Below are positions 44,431-55,068 of a stretch of 64,000 bases of DNA, piece by piece (position 1 is the stretch's first letter; the number at the start of each line of letters is the position of its first letter). This stretch comes from Paludibacteraceae bacterium (GTDB lineage: Bacteria; Bacteroidota; Bacteroidia; Bacteroidales; Paludibacteraceae). The stretch spans positions 1-64,000 of the forward strand of contig JAFWXW010000038.1 in NCBI GenBank assembly GCA_017517845.1, in the 5' to 3' direction. A program made the position numbers and the translations under genes. The notes below the pieces were generated by a model, which was not told where the DNA came from, did no database searches, and worked only from the letters and a program-made list of their open reading frames with translations.

Positions 44431-45801
44431 TCATATCACCACCCAAATGCCATCTTTATTGCTTCCTTCGCGCATCAGTTTTCCTATTTTCTTTAGATGT
44501 GTTAAGTCACGCTCCACTGTACGTTTATTCACCGACATTATCTCCGACATCTGCTTAACATTTATTGTAGGAACATTCTTTATCAAACTAATTATATATT
44601 GCTGACGCTCAGTAAGTTTTATCTCCGACATAGTCTCCGACATGTCTCCGACATTTTGACGGTTATGAGAGGCATAAATGATAGTTTGAAATTGAGTTGT
44701 AGTTGACTTAAATACAGGTTTTAGTTCTTCTTTATATCCACTTAAAGCTTCGGTCTCCTTGCAAATCCTTGTTAGTCCACTACCCCGCTTTTCCATATAA
44801 TCCAATTGCGCCATTACATTGGCTAAAATAGGATTTCTCCTTTCTGATGAAACGTCTGCTATGTCTTGCTCTTGTATCAATGTACCATTATACATACCTC
44901 CTGGAGATGTTACCACCAAACGATTATCATAAATATCTAGATGCACTTCACCACCTATTACAGTATAGTCCCTATGAATAAAATGATTTACCATAGTTTC
45001 TAGTACAGCACGTTCTGCATATTCTGGTTTATTCTTACGTCCATCAGGAAGTTTTTCCCAACCCTTTCGCGTGTTTGACTTTACAAAGTTCATTGCTTCA
45101 CGAAGTAGCAATAATACATTTCCAGTATATTCAGCATCGTTTATTGCATCTCCTTTTGTTTCACCATCCCAACGTGTGCAATATAAACGAGACTGGAATA
45201 ATGGACAATCATCTGCAAACAACGCACCTGCATTGGTAAGTGTATTTGTACTTGTAACTAAGCCAAATGATATAAGATATTTTTTATTCCACTCTTGCTG
45301 AGCACGAGTTCTAAAAGTGTTTGCCAGAATATTAAAAGAATAATCCTCTGCTTTATATGCTGTCTCAAGTTAATCGTACGTTTTATTCGCTCCTTTTAAA
45401 ACCAATCGTAGCATTTGTTCTGCTGTAGCAGGAACACTTTCTTCTCCCAAACGAATAAAAGCTATGCGTTGACCATCACCTACATAGTAATAAGGCGTGT
45501 ATCTTCCCGTATTTACCTTCAGTTGCAAAATATCAAGACCATTAATCCTTTGTGGAATCATTTCAACTTCAGGCAATGGATCCATATAGTCTCGTATTTT
45601 ACTACTAATAGTTTCGCATACAGATTGCATATCATTAAGACCTTTAATAGTTCTATCATTATCTACACCAAAGAAAAGAGAGCCACCCAATCCGTTAGCA
45701 AAAGCACTTACGCTTTTCAACCAACTTTTAGGTTTCTTCTCCTCTAAGGCTACTTTGAAATCGTATGCCGTACACTCACTTAATAAGTCTTCAAATTTCA
45801 T
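44431..45801 (-). pseudogene. AlbA_2 - HATPase - winged-helix protein broken by one TAA
   Basis: Codons 1-143 (45801-45373) encode an AlbA_2/Schlafen-like domain (FANGLGGSLFFGVDNDRTIK, FIRLGEESVPATAEQM). An in-frame TAA at 45372-45370 follows GANKTYD, and the same frame then continues LETAYKAEDYSFNILANTF to a HATPase_c_4 region (VLETMVNHFIHRDY, DNRLVVTSPGGMYNG) and a winged helix (TINVKQMSEIMSVNKRTVER) ending at 44431. The frame is otherwise intact over 457 codons, so the damage is a single recent nonsense change, or a read-through site. The part from the ATG at 45222 could be made separately. The linker repeats M-S-E from ATGTCGGA DNA. Confidence 0.85.
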
Positions 45802-45828
45802 TTATGATAGAATTTATATCATTAATTT

Positions 45829-46001
45829 ATACCGACATTTATACCGACATTTATACCGACATTTGCCGAATTATTTTTGTCGAACCCGTCCTTATGATTT
45901 ATTCGTATATTATTGATAATCAAATTAATATACAACATCACACCTTCCGACACGTTCCGACATTTATACCGACATTTATACCGACATTTACACCGACATT
46001 A
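45829..46001. repeat. Two arrays of a 12-bp ATACCGACATTT repeat
   Basis: Array 1 (45829-45865) has three tandem ATACCGACATTT units. Array 2 (about 45945-46001) has two partial units (TTCCGACACG, TTCCGACATTT), two perfect units and an ACACCGACATT unit that runs into the proS stop codon. They flank an 80-bp AT-rich stretch and lie upstream of the broken AlbA_2 gene. The CCGACAT core also recurs inside that gene at about 44535-44655. There are no variable spacers of CRISPR type. Confidence 0.85.
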
Positions 46002-47471
46002 GTAGGCTCTGGCGAAGACTACGCGTTGTTTTGATGGTTTGCCTGTTACCACACAAACTCCTGGAGTCTTGTCGCCTTCTAGAGGGATGCAACGGATAGT
46101 TGCTTTGGTTTCTTGTTTGATAAGTTCTTCTGTTTCTGGAGTGCCGTCCCAGTGGCAAAGTAGGAAACCACCTTTTTCTATTTCTACTTTAAACTCTTCG
46201 TATGAGTTTACTTCGCGAGTAACAGAAGCACGATAATCTACCGCTTTTTGGAAAATATTGTTTTGTACTTCGGTAAGTAGGTTTTGGATATAACCTACAA
46301 GACCGTCAAATGAAACTGTTTCTTTGGTCAAGGTATCACGACGTGCAACTTCAACAGTATTGTTTTCTAGGTCGCGAGCACCCATTGCTAGACGCACTGG
46401 CACACCTTTAAGCTCATATTCTGCAAATTTCCAACCTGGTTTTTTGGTATCATCATCGTCAAATTTCACTCTTATACCTGCTGCTTTAAGTTCTGCAGAA
46501 AGTGCATCAACTTTTTCTCTAATTGCATTTAGTTGTTCTTCTGTTTTATAAATAGGAACAATCACTACTTGAATAGGAGCAAGTGTTGGAGGGAGTACAA
46601 GACCATTGTCATCTGAGTGTGTCATGATAAGTGCGCCCATTAGACGTGTAGAAACGCCCCAAGAGGTAGCCCAAACTAGCTCTTGTTTGTTTTCTTTGTT
46701 CATAAAGGTTACATCAAATGCTTTGGCAAAGTTTTGTCCTAGGAAGTGTGATGTACCTGCTTGAAGTGCTTTACCATCTTGCATAAGTGCTTCGATACAG
46801 TATGTTTCAAGTGCTCCTGCAAAACGTTCGTTTGCAGATTTTACACCTCTAATAACAGGAATTGCCAAGAATTTTTCTGCAAAGTCACCATAAACATGAA
46901 GCATTTTTACTGTTTCTTCTACTGCTTCTGCTTCTGTGGCGTGAGCGGTGTGACCTTCTTGCCATAGGAACTCTGCTGTACGTAGGAAAAGACGAGTACG
47001 CATTTCCCAACGCACCACGTTTGCCCATTGGTTACAAAGAATAGGAAGGTCTCTGTATGAGTGAATCCAGTTTTTGTATGTACTCCAAATAATGGTTTCT
47101 GATGTAGGACGAACAATAAGTTCTTCTTCTAGTTTTGCTTCTGGATCTACCACTACACCTGGTCCATCTGGATTTTGTTTCAATCTATAGTGTGTTACCA
47201 CTGCACATTCTTTTGCAAAACCTTCTACGTGGTCTGCTTCTTTACTCAAAAATGATTTAGGAATGAAAAGTGGGAAATATGCATTTACGTGACCTGTTTC
47301 TTTAAACATTCTGTCTAGTTCGTCACGCATTCTTTCCCAAATAGCATATCCGTATGGTTTAATTACCATACAACCACGCACTGCAGAATTTTCTGCTAAA
47401 TCTGCTTTAATTACTAAATCATTATACCACTGTGAGTAGTTTTCTGCTCTCGATGTTAATTCTTTTGCCAT
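45999..47471 (-). CDS. proS: Prolyl-tRNA synthetase (archaeal/eukaryotic-like form)
   Basis: The class II synthetase charges tRNA-Pro. The 490-residue sequence lacks the bacterial INS editing insert, which marks the short ProS type 3. It has [20 protein letters not shown], the motif 2 [34 protein letters not shown] and the C-terminal zinc-less domain ending [20 protein letters not shown]. It is the last gene of an lgt - DUF4834 - proS unit (4-nt gap). Its stop codon overlaps the 12-bp repeat array. Confidence 0.96.
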   Translation of the reverse strand: MAKELTSRAENYSQWYNDLVIKADLAENSAVRGCMVIKPYGYAIWERMRDELDRMFKETGHVNAYFPLFIPKSFLSKEADHVEGFAKECAVVTHYRLKQNPDGPGVVVDPEAKLEEELIVRPTSETIIWSTYKNWIHSYRDLPILCNQWANVVRWEMRTRLFLRTAEFLWQEGHTAHATEAEAVEETVKMLHVYGDFAEKFLAIPVIRGVKSANERFAGALETYCIEALMQDGKALQAGTSHFLGQNFAKAFDVTFMNKENKQELVWATSWGVSTRLMGALIMTHSDDNGLVLPPTLAPIQVVIVPIYKTEEQLNAIREKVDALSAELKAAGIRVKFDDDDTKKPGWKFAEYELKGVPVRLAMGARDLENNTVEVARRDTLTKETVSFDGLVGYIQNLLTEVQNNIFQKAVDYRASVTREVNSYEEFKVEIEKGGFLLCHWDGTPETEELIKQETKATIRCIPLEGDKTPGVCVVTGKPSKQRVVFARAY

Positions 47472-47475
47472 ATCT

Positions 47476-47700
47476 TTATTCGTTTATTACTTCATATTCC
47501 ACATCTTCTGCCTTAGACTTATCAAATCGTTTAGCCTTGACAGGATTTTCTTCTTTTTCTTTTTTCTCTGATGTTCTATATTCTTCTGTGTTTCTATTCT
47601 TATTGCCAGAGAAAAGTTGGCGTGCCAGAAATAGAACTCTTAGTACAACAAATAGAATTAAGAATATAAAACTTATAAATAGGATAAATATTAATTGCAT
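47476..47700 (-). CDS. DUF4834 family small membrane protein
   Basis: The 74-residue protein has one N-terminal membrane segment (about 3-27) followed by a charged tail ([20 protein letters not shown], then [11 protein letters not shown]). It matches the DUF4834 family of Bacteroidota, of unknown function. It overlaps lgt by 10 nt and precedes proS by 4 nt, so it is translated within that operon. Confidence 0.82.
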   Translation of the reverse strand: MQLIFILFISFIFLILFVVLRVLFLARQLFSGNKNRNTEEYRTSEKKEKEENPVKAKRFDKSKAEDVEYEVINE

Positions 47701-48518
47701 ACTTTTTTATCTCTAACTGCTTTAATTACTAAATAAATTCCATAAATTATGAATGGGATACTAAGCAATTGTCCCATATTAAGAATCATATCTGCTTCAA
47801 AGTCTGATTGGTCATTTTTTATAAATTCTATAAAGAATCTAAAGACAAACACCCATAAGAAGCCGATACCGAATAACATACCTGTGTATTTTTTTCCGAA
47901 ATCTTTTTTCCAATAAAGGAACATCATAAACAAGAACATACAGAAATATGCTAATGCCTCATATATCTGTGTTGGGTGGCATGCTGGAATTAATTCTTCC
48001 GGTATGGAAGGATAATTTCTTAAAAACTTAACCGCCCAAGGCAATGTTGTTTCATGACCATATATCTCGGAATTCATAAGATTTCCCAATCTGATTAATG
48101 TTGCAGTAATACCTGCCACTGCAAATACTCTATCACCTAACCAAAGCAATGGTTTTTTCATTACTTTTTTGGACAGATAAATCATGGCTATAATACCACC
48201 CAACACACCACCGTGCGATGCCAAACCTCCATGCCATATCATTAAGATTTCTAATAAATGGTCTTTGTAATATGCCCAATCATAGAAGATAACATGAGCT
48301 AGTCTTGCACCTATTACTACACCTAATATGATGTATAAAAATGTTTTATCAGCCCAATCATCTGGACATTTTTCTGCTTTGAACATCTTTCCTAGCATAT
48401 ATACAGCCAAAAGAAAGCCTAATGCAAAAAACAATCCATACCAACGAACGGAGATAGGTCCAGCAGAGAATGCCACTGGATCTACGTTCCAAGTTATGCT
48501 TAATAATAAATTATTCAT
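47691..48518 (-). CDS. lgt: Prolipoprotein diacylglyceryl transferase
   Basis: The enzyme transfers diacylglycerol from phosphatidylglycerol to the lipobox cysteine, the first step of lipoprotein maturation. The 275-residue protein has about seven membrane segments, the ISVRWYGLFFALGFL start, the HGGLASHGGVLGG motif (about 100) and the LIRLGNLMNSEIYG signature (about 140). The ATG at 48518 fits the family start. Five AGTTAGG heptamers and a partial sixth begin at the base before this ATG, so the initiation region is made entirely of repeat (CCTAACT on the mRNA). Confidence 0.96.
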   Translation of the reverse strand: MNNLLLSITWNVDPVAFSAGPISVRWYGLFFALGFLLAVYMLGKMFKAEKCPDDWADKTFLYIILGVVIGARLAHVIFYDWAYYKDHLLEILMIWHGGLASHGGVLGGIIAMIYLSKKVMKKPLLWLGDRVFAVAGITATLIRLGNLMNSEIYGHETTLPWAVKFLRNYPSIPEELIPACHPTQIYEALAYFCMFLFMMFLYWKKDFGKKYTGMLFGIGFLWVFVFRFFIEFIKNDQSDFEADMILNMGQLLSIPFIIYGIYLVIKAVRDKKVCN

Positions 48519-48560
48519 AGTTAGGAGTTAGGAGTTAGGAGTTAGGAGTTAGGAGTTAAC
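48519..48560 (+). repeat. AGTTAGG heptamer array abutting the lgt start codon
   Basis: Five perfect AGTTAGG units (48519-48553) and AGTTAAC (48554-48560) lie directly next to the lgt ATG. It is the longest such array in the window. The following 48561-48644 is AT-rich and holds nothing I can name. Confidence 0.9.
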
Positions 48561-48644
48561 CTAACCACTCACTACTTTTAATCTAAATTTAACTTAACTT
48601 CTTAAAAATTGTATTTTAGAGGCGACGTTTTAATCCCCACTAAA

Positions 48645-48763
48645 GATTGCATTTTAAGAGAGGGATTTTTAGGCGTCCCGAAGTCTGAGAAACCGGAGTT
48701 TAGTGACCTAAATGAGGATTTCGAAGACGAGGGCAACGTGAAAATCACCTCTTAAAATCAATC
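48645..48763 (-). ncRNA. Structured element B, copy 1 (candidate RNA or MITE)
   Basis: The outer stem pairs GATTG-c-ATTTTAAGAG (48645-48660) with CTCTTAAAAT-CAATC (48749-48763). Inside are GTCT/AGAC and GAAACC/GG-a-TTTC pairings and a central hairpin TTTAG-TGAC-CTAAA. It starts 2 nt after the secA stop codon on the minus strand. The copy at 60351-60498 shares GGCGTCCCGAAGTCTGAGAA and GAGGATTTCGAAGACGAGGG and keeps the outer stem with a compensatory change. The strand of action is inferred from the flanking genes. Confidence 0.6.
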
Positions 48764-48765
48764 GA

Positions 48766-51700
48766 CTATTTGCCGCAGCAATGTTTATATTTTTTACCAC
48801 TACCACAAGGGCAAGGTTCATTACGACCCACTTTTTTCTCTACACGTACTGGTTGTTGTTTTTGTTTTTCACGTGTATCTTGCTCTCCTGCACGCATGAT
48901 GTCAGACTTTTGTTCTTGGTATTTACTGCGGTCTGTACGGCGTTCTGGAGCTGCTTCACGCACTTCATCACCTTCTCTTACTGGTATTTGAGCACGCATA
49001 AGAATGGTGATAGCTTTGTAGTTTACGTTGTCTATAAGTTTTTTGAATAGTCCGAATGACTCCAATTTATAGATTAGTAATGGATCTTTTTGAGCGTAAC
49101 TAGCATTTTGAACAGAACCACGAAGCTCGTCCAATTCACGTAGGTGTTCTTTCCATGCTTCGTCTATGGTATGTAATAAAACTTGCTTTTGGAAAGCTTT
49201 TACTACTTCTTTTCCTTCTGTCTTATATGCATCTTCTAGATTTACAGGAATGTTGTACATCAATTTTCCATCTGTAAATGGAACTATAATGTTTTTATAT
49301 TGACTTCCTTGGTTTTCATAAACGCTTTTGATTACAGGATAAGCTATCGCTGCTGTTTTTTCTGTTTTGCGTTTGAATACATCTACTACCTTTTCATAAA
49401 TGGTTTCTGTTAGGTCTTCTAGTTTCTTCTTTTTCCAACCATCTTCTATTTGAAGGTCTATAGAGAACCAACGAAGCATTTCTAAACGGAATGTTTCTTT
49501 ATCTTCTGTGTTTAGATATTGTTCTGCAAGAGTAGATATACCGTCGTAAATCATATTTAGTATATCAATACCAATGCGTTCTCCCATAAGAGCATGACGA
49601 CGACGTGTGTAGATAACTTTACGTTGAGAGTTCATCACGTCATCATATTCTAGAAGGTGTTTACGCACTCCAAAGTGGTTTTCTTCTACTTTCTTTTGAG
49701 ATTTCTCTATTTGAGAATTGAACATTGAGTGTTCTAGAACTTCATTTTCATCATAGTTAAGCTTGTCTAGCATTTTCACTATGCGGTCTGAACCGAAACG
49801 ACGCATTAAATCGTCTTCAAAAGAAATAAAGAATACAGAAGAACCTGGGTCTCCTTGACGACCAGAACGACCTCTCAACTGACGGTCTATACGGCGGCTC
49901 TCGTGACGTTCTGTACCTATAATGGCTAGACCACCTGCTGATTTTGCTTCTGGAGTAAGCTTGATGTCGGTACCACGACCTGCCATGTTGGTAGCAATGG
50001 TAATGGTTCCAGGGCGACCTGCTTGTGCCACGATTTCTGCTTCTTTTTGGTGAAGTTTAGCATTTAATACTTGGTGTGGTAATTTTCTGATATTAAGCAT
50101 TTTACTTAACAACTCAGAAATTTCTACAGAAGTAGTACCCACCAAAACTGGACGTCCTTCTGCCACCAAATCTTCTATTTCTTTGATGATAGCATTATAT
50201 TTTGCACGTTTGGTTTTATAAACTCTATCGTTCATATCTATACGTGCAATAGGTTTATTGGTAGGAATTACTACTACATCCAATTTATAAATATCCCAAA
50301 ACTCTCCCGCTTCTGTTTCTGCTGTACCAGTCATACCTGCAAGTTTGTGATACATACGGAAGTAGTTTTGAAGTGTAATAGTAGCAAATGTTTGTGTTGC
50401 TGCCTCTACTTGAACACGTTCTTTTGCCTCGATAGCTTGGTGAAGACCATCTGAATAACGACGACCGTCCATGATACGACCCGTCTGTTCGTCAACTATC
50501 ATTACTTTATTATCAATAACTACATATTGGTCGTCTTTTTCAAACAATGTATAAGCTTTAAGGAGCTGATTTATAGTGTGAACACGTTCAGATTTAATAG
50601 CATACTCTTGTAGGATTTCATCTTTTTTGGCTAGTTTTTCTTCATCACTTAAATTTGATGCTTCTACTGCTGCCACTTCTGAACCCACATCTGGAAGAAC
50701 GAAGAACATAGGGTCATCTACATCTGATGAGATAAGGTCGATACCTTTGTCTGTAAGTTCTATGCTATTATGTTTTTCGTCTATCACGAAGAATAAATCA
50801 TCTGTAATCTCGTGCATACGACGATTGTTTTGCTCTATATAAATGGCTTCTGTAGCCAACATTCCTGCTTTCACACCATGTTCGCTAAGGAACTTGATAA
50901 GAGCCTTATTTTTTGGAAGACCTTTGAAACTACGGAAAAGAAGAATATTACCTTGTTCTTTGTCTTTTGGATTTTCTGAAGCAAGTAATCTTTTGGCTTC
51001 TGCCAATATTTTTACTACATAGTTTTTTTGTTCGCTAACAATGTGTTCTACACGAGAACGATATTGCTCAAAGAGTTGATCTGTATTTTTTGGAACAGGT
51101 CCTGAAATGATAAGTGGAGTACGTGCGTCGTCTATAAGAACTGAATCTACCTCATCGACAATAGCATAATTATGAGCACGTTGCACCAAATCTAGTGGTG
51201 AAGATGCCATATTGTCACGAAGATAGTCGAAACCAAATTCGTTATTTGTACCAAAGGTAATATCTGCATTGTATGCTTCGCGACGTGCATCTGAATTTGG
51301 TTTATGTTTGTCGATACAATCCACACTTAAGCCGTGGAACATATAAAGTGGTCCCATCCATTCGGAGTCACGTTTTGAAAGGTAATCGTTCACTGTTACC
51401 ACGTGTACACCATTGCCTGTTAGGGCGTTTAAGAACACAGGAAGAGTTGCAACCAATGTTTTACCTTCACCTGTTTGCATTTCTGCAATTTTGCCTTTGT
51501 GAAGTGCCACACCACCAATAAGTTGCACATCATAGTGAACCATTTCCCATTTCACCATATTGCCACCAGCTTCCCAACTATTGAAATAAATAGCTTCATC
51601 ACCGTCTATTTCTACGAAGTCATGATTTACTGCTAGTTTACGGTCGAAGTCGGTTGCTTTTACACGTAATTCTTCATTTTCTTTGAAACGACGTGCTGTA

Positions 51701-52047
51701 TCTTTGATGATAGCGAAAACTTCTGAAAGATTCTTGTCTAGTGCTTTTTCTAGTTCCTCTAAGATTTCTTTTTCTAGTTTATCTACTTGTGCATATAATC
51801 CTTCTCTTTGAGAAAGGTCTGTATTTTCTATATTGGCTTTTATAGAATTAATTTTTTCTCTCTTTTCTGCTCCTGCAGATTGAATTTCTGCACGAATTTC
51901 TTGAAGACGTGCACGCATATCATTCACATCCATTGCAGAAATGGTTGGATATATAGCATTTACCTTATCTACATAAGGCATAATTTCTTTTAAATCTCTG
52001 TCTGATTTTGTTCCAAATAACTTGGCTATCAAGCTGTTAAAGTTCAT
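48766..52047 (-). CDS. secA: Preprotein translocase ATPase SecA
   Basis: The motor drives proteins through SecYEG. The 1093-residue protein, with the insertions usual for Bacteroidota, has Walker A in [14 protein letters not shown], the [20 protein letters not shown] block, the helicase motifs [15 protein letters not shown] and [25 protein letters not shown], and a C-terminal zinc finger ([15 protein letters not shown]). It is a single gene; the 86 bp before it hold heptamers and a TATATTTG -7-like box (52094-52087) without a good -33. Element B follows its stop codon. Confidence 0.98.
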   Translation of the reverse strand: MNFNSLIAKLFGTKSDRDLKEIMPYVDKVNAIYPTISAMDVNDMRARLQEIRAEIQSAGAEKREKINSIKANIENTDLSQREGLYAQVDKLEKEILEELEKALDKNLSEVFAIIKDTARRFKENEELRVKATDFDRKLAVNHDFVEIDGDEAIYFNSWEAGGNMVKWEMVHYDVQLIGGVALHKGKIAEMQTGEGKTLVATLPVFLNALTGNGVHVVTVNDYLSKRDSEWMGPLYMFHGLSVDCIDKHKPNSDARREAYNADITFGTNNEFGFDYLRDNMASSPLDLVQRAHNYAIVDEVDSVLIDDARTPLIISGPVPKNTDQLFEQYRSRVEHIVSEQKNYVVKILAEAKRLLASENPKDKEQGNILLFRSFKGLPKNKALIKFLSEHGVKAGMLATEAIYIEQNNRRMHEITDDLFFVIDEKHNSIELTDKGIDLISSDVDDPMFFVLPDVGSEVAAVEASNLSDEEKLAKKDEILQEYAIKSERVHTINQLLKAYTLFEKDDQYVVIDNKVMIVDEQTGRIMDGRRYSDGLHQAIEAKERVQVEAATQTFATITLQNYFRMYHKLAGMTGTAETEAGEFWDIYKLDVVVIPTNKPIARIDMNDRVYKTKRAKYNAIIKEIEDLVAEGRPVLVGTTSVEISELLSKMLNIRKLPHQVLNAKLHQKEAEIVAQAGRPGTITIATNMAGRGTDIKLTPEAKSAGGLAIIGTERHESRRIDRQLRGRSGRQGDPGSSVFFISFEDDLMRRFGSDRIVKMLDKLNYDENEVLEHSMFNSQIEKSQKKVEENHFGVRKHLLEYDDVMNSQRKVIYTRRRHALMGERIGIDILNMIYDGISTLAEQYLNTEDKETFRLEMLRWFSIDLQIEDGWKKKKLEDLTETIYEKVVDVFKRKTEKTAAIAYPVIKSVYENQGSQYKNIIVPFTDGKLMYNIPVNLEDAYKTEGKEVVKAFQKQVLLHTIDEAWKEHLRELDELRGSVQNASYAQKDPLLIYKLESFGLFKKLIDNVNYKAITILMRAQIPVREGDEVREAAPERRTDRSKYQEQKSDIMRAGEQDTREKQKQQPVRVEKKVGRNEPCPCGSGKKYKHCCGK

Positions 52048-52100
52048 ACTTTGTAAATTTATATACTATTATTGCAAATTAAGTTACAAATATACAAAAT

Positions 52101-52128
52101 AATTAGGAATTAGGAATTAGGAGTTAGG
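52101..52128 (+). repeat. Heptamer array downstream of recG
   Basis: Three AATTAGG units and one AGTTAGG unit lie between the recG stop (52134) and the secA start (52047). The AATTAGG variant shows that the arrays drift. Confidence 0.85.
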
Positions 52129-52133
52129 AGTTT

Positions 52134-54221
52134 TTAACTTATCATGGACCAATTTACTGCATCAGTTGCTCGAAGTTTTAGTTGTGCTGTTAGGAACTGA
52201 TGTTCTGGAGATTGGAGATTGGGGTCTGAGGAGAGGATTTGTTGAACATCTTCTCTGGCTGTTTGGAGCACGACGCCGTCGCGTACTAGATTTGCTATGT
52301 GAAGGGCAAAGGGGAGTCCACTTTGCATGGTGCCGTCTAGGTCGCCAGGTCCACGAAGCTGAAGGTCGGCTTCTGCCACTTTGAAACCATCGTTGGTTTC
52401 TGTCATGATAGACAGTCGCTTGCGAGTATCTTCTGAAATTTCGTATTTTGTCATAAGAATGCAGTGTGATTGTTCTGCACCACGCCCTACTCTACCACGA
52501 AGTTGGTGAAGTTGGGATAGACCAAAACGTTCTGCATTTTCTATGACCATAACAGAAGCATTTGGCACGTTTACGCCTACTTCTATCACTGTTGTAGCTA
52601 CCAAAATGCGAGTTTCTCCACTTACGAATGCTTGCATTTCTGAGTCTTTTTCTGCTGGTTTCATTTTTCCATGAACCATGCTTACCTTCACTTCTTTAAA
52701 GATATTTTTCATGGATTCAAAACCTTCTTCCACATTCTTAAGGTCTATTTTTTCAGACTCTTTTACTAGAGGATAAACCACATATATTTGTCTGCCTTCG
52801 GCTAATTCTTTATGTATGAAACTATAGACATTGGGTCGTTTGGTTTCATAAAAATGATAGGTGCGAATAGGTTTGCGACCTGGTGGAAGTTCGTCTATAA
52901 CAGACACATCTAGGTCTCCATAAACGGTCATAGCTAGGGTGCGAGGTATTGGAGTTGCCGTCATTACTAAAACATGTGGAGCTCGTGTGTTTTTTGACCA
53001 CATTTTTGCTCTTTGTGCTACTCCAAAACGGTGTTGTTCGTCTATAATGGCTAAACCTAAGTTGTTAAATTGCACCTCATCTTCTAGCACTGCGTGAGTT
53101 CCTACTAATATATCTAAATTTCCGTTTCTCAACGCCTCATGGATAGGTTTTCTTTCTGATTTTTTGGTACTTCCTATCAAAAGTTCTACTGTCACTCCAG
53201 TGTTTTTTAATAGGTCTTTTAAACCTAAATAATGTTGAGTTGCCAAGATTTCTGTAGGTGCTACTAGACATGCTTGGAAGCCATTGTCCACAGCTAGGAG
53301 CATACACATCAATGCCACTATGGTTTTGCCACTACCCACATCGCCTTGAAGCAAGCGATTCATCTGTTTAGGACCTCGCATATCGGCACGTATCTCTTTT
53401 ATGACACGTTTTTGAGCCTCTGTTAATGCAAAAGGTAAATGATTGTGATAGAAATCATTAAATTTATCTCCCACTTTTAGGAATTCATGACCACGAGTAG
53501 AAGCTCGCATACCTTTGGCTTGACGCAATATGGCTAGTTGGATATAGAAAAGTTCCTCATATTTTAAACGAGTTTTTGCCAAATCTAATAGATTGGAATT
53601 ATGAGGGAAATGAATTTCCCAAAGTGCCTGAAAAAGTCCCATGAAACCGTGTTTTTTTCTCACTGTCAATGGTAATGTTTCTGGTAATTTTTCTGGAAGT
53701 TGCTTTAGGGCTAGAAATATAAATTTTTGGAGTGCTTTGGAGTGCAATCCATGAGTTTTCATTTTTTCGGTGGTATGATACAAAGGCATAAATCCCTTGA
53801 TTCTATCTTCGGTAGGAAGTTCTATATCTGGATGAACAAAACTATATACCCCATTAAAACAGTTTGGTTTACCAAAAATTATATAGTCTGTGCGTATTTT
53901 ATAAGCATCTGTAATATAATTTAAGCCTTTAAAAAAAATAAGTTCTATTGTTTTTTCTCCGTCAGAAAAAAGTGCAATAAGTCGTTTGGCTCTGCCTTCT
54001 CCTTTTACAGAAAAACCTACTATCTGACCCCTAATCTGTATATGTGCATTTACATTATCCATCTCAGAAATCTTATAAAACCTACTTCTATCTATGTATT
54101 TATACGGAAAATGATTTATAAGGTCATAAAGGGTCTGAATGCCTAATTCCTTATTAAGCAATTCTGCCCTTTTGGGTCCCATTCCTGGCAAATATTTGAT
54201 ATCTGCTTTAGTTATATCCAT
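52134..54221 (-). CDS. recG: ATP-dependent DNA helicase RecG
   Basis: The helicase remodels stalled replication forks and Holliday junctions. The 695-residue protein has an N-terminal wedge/OB region (YLPGMGPKRAELLNKELGI, YKYIDRSRFY, IRGQIVGFSVKGEG), Walker A in LQGDVGSGKTIVALMC, DEQHRFGVAQR (DEQH box), VMTATPIPRTLAMTVYGD and QLRGRVGRGAEQSHC. Its start overlaps the end of ispD by 14 nt, so both share a transcript. Confidence 0.97.
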   Translation of the reverse strand: MDITKADIKYLPGMGPKRAELLNKELGIQTLYDLINHFPYKYIDRSRFYKISEMDNVNAHIQIRGQIVGFSVKGEGRAKRLIALFSDGEKTIELIFFKGLNYITDAYKIRTDYIIFGKPNCFNGVYSFVHPDIELPTEDRIKGFMPLYHTTEKMKTHGLHSKALQKFIFLALKQLPEKLPETLPLTVRKKHGFMGLFQALWEIHFPHNSNLLDLAKTRLKYEELFYIQLAILRQAKGMRASTRGHEFLKVGDKFNDFYHNHLPFALTEAQKRVIKEIRADMRGPKQMNRLLQGDVGSGKTIVALMCMLLAVDNGFQACLVAPTEILATQHYLGLKDLLKNTGVTVELLIGSTKKSERKPIHEALRNGNLDILVGTHAVLEDEVQFNNLGLAIIDEQHRFGVAQRAKMWSKNTRAPHVLVMTATPIPRTLAMTVYGDLDVSVIDELPPGRKPIRTYHFYETKRPNVYSFIHKELAEGRQIYVVYPLVKESEKIDLKNVEEGFESMKNIFKEVKVSMVHGKMKPAEKDSEMQAFVSGETRILVATTVIEVGVNVPNASVMVIENAERFGLSQLHQLRGRVGRGAEQSHCILMTKYEISEDTRKRLSIMTETNDGFKVAEADLQLRGPGDLDGTMQSGLPFALHIANLVRDGVVLQTAREDVQQILSSDPNLQSPEHQFLTAQLKLRATDAVNWSMIS

Positions 54222-54879
54222 TTATCAATGCTTCTGCCAAAAGTAGTTCGTGAAGTGTGGTAAGTTTTATATTTTCCACGTTGCCTTTGCTCAAAGTAAT
54301 CTTCTCTGAAATACTTTCCACCACAGAGGCATCGTCGGTAAAAAAGGGAGAAAACTCCTGGTTATAAGCTTTTTTCAGTATAGTAGATTGAAAAATTTGT
54401 GGGGTTTGCACGCGTTTGTATTCTGCACGATTTACTGCTACAGACTCTACATTTGACACTCTACGTAGAGAATCTACCTCGTCTATTACAGGCACTGCAC
54501 TACCTTTTTCTGCTGCCACATCAAAAGCTTCTGTTATGGTTTCCTTGGAAACAAATGGTCGCACCCCATCATGCACTGCCACTAGAGCATTGTTTGGCAC
54601 ATGTGCCAACGCATTTTTTACAGAAAAAAATCTTTCTTTTCCGCCTGCTACCAATGTTACTGGAGTTTTAAAATTATATTTTTTGACTAATTCGTTCCAA
54701 GTAGTAAAATGTTCTTCTGGCAATACCAATATAAATTTAAAATCATCTGATGTGCGTGTAAATGCTTCTACTGTGTGCATCAAAATAGGTCTGCCAGCCA
54801 CTAGCAGAAACTGCTTGGGTACTTCGCTCCCCATTCTCTTTCCACTTCCCCCTGCCACTATAATTACATATTTTTCCAT
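54208..54879 (-). CDS. ispD: 2-C-methyl-D-erythritol 4-phosphate cytidylyltransferase
   Basis: The enzyme makes CDP-methylerythritol in the non-mevalonate isoprenoid pathway. The 223-residue protein has the nucleotide-binding start VIIVAGGSGKRMGSEVPKQF, VAGGKERFFSVKNAL, VAVHDGVRPFVSKETI and RVQTPQIFQSTIL, all standard for IspD. It is the first gene of the ispD-recG unit. Confidence 0.96.
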   Translation of the reverse strand: MEKYVIIVAGGSGKRMGSEVPKQFLLVAGRPILMHTVEAFTRTSDDFKFILVLPEEHFTTWNELVKKYNFKTPVTLVAGGKERFFSVKNALAHVPNNALVAVHDGVRPFVSKETITEAFDVAAEKGSAVPVIDEVDSLRRVSNVESVAVNRAEYKRVQTPQIFQSTILKKAYNQEFSPFFTDDASVVESISEKITLSKGNVENIKLTTLHELLLAEALINGYN

Positions 54880-54897
54880 AAAAACATAAGCTTTCTA

Positions 54898-54929
54898 CAA
54901 AAGTAATAATTTATAACATTATTCGCAAT
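54898..54929 (-). promoter_or_regulatory. ispD-recG promoter
   Basis: ATTG (minus, 54929-54926), 20 bp, then TACTTTTG (54905-54898) fits the Bacteroidetes consensus apart from one -33 base. Transcription should start near 54891. Confidence 0.55.
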
Positions 54930-54952
54930 AGAATAAGAAAATGTATTGGAGT

Positions 54953-55047
54953 TGAATAAAAAGATGTAATTGCATAAGCCATTTTGCTCACACTCGGGAT
55001 AATAAATAAATTTATTCTCCTCTCGCTTAATCGCAAAATTCAAGGCT
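54953..55047 (-). repeat. Single repeat-A-like unit, possible insertion with AATT duplication
   Basis: On the minus strand TTGCGATTAAGCGAGAG, then a palindrome (AATAAATTTATT), TTATCCCGAGTGTGAGCAA follows the order of one repeat A unit (TTGCGATTAAGTGAGAG, palindrome, TTATGCCGAACGTGAGCAA). The unit is framed by AATT at about 54968-54971 and 55037-55040. Outside it, TGAATAAAAAGATGTAATT and CAAGGCT match a site at 56177-56202 that has no insert. It occupies the 189-bp gap between ispD and the YrdC gene. Confidence 0.6.
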
Positions 55048-55068
55048 TGCGCAGCTCCACTTTTAAAT

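Noticed and set aside
45829..46001. CRISPR array
   Set aside because: The 12-bp units are head to tail with no unique spacers of constant length, and there are no cas genes in the window. The AGTTAGG arrays fail for the same reason.
45765..46034. An open frame with Y-T-D-I and T-F-I-P repeats on the plus strand
   Set aside because: It is produced by translation of the 12-bp ATACCGACATTT arrays and by the antisense of the proS end. It has no promoter or recognisable domain.
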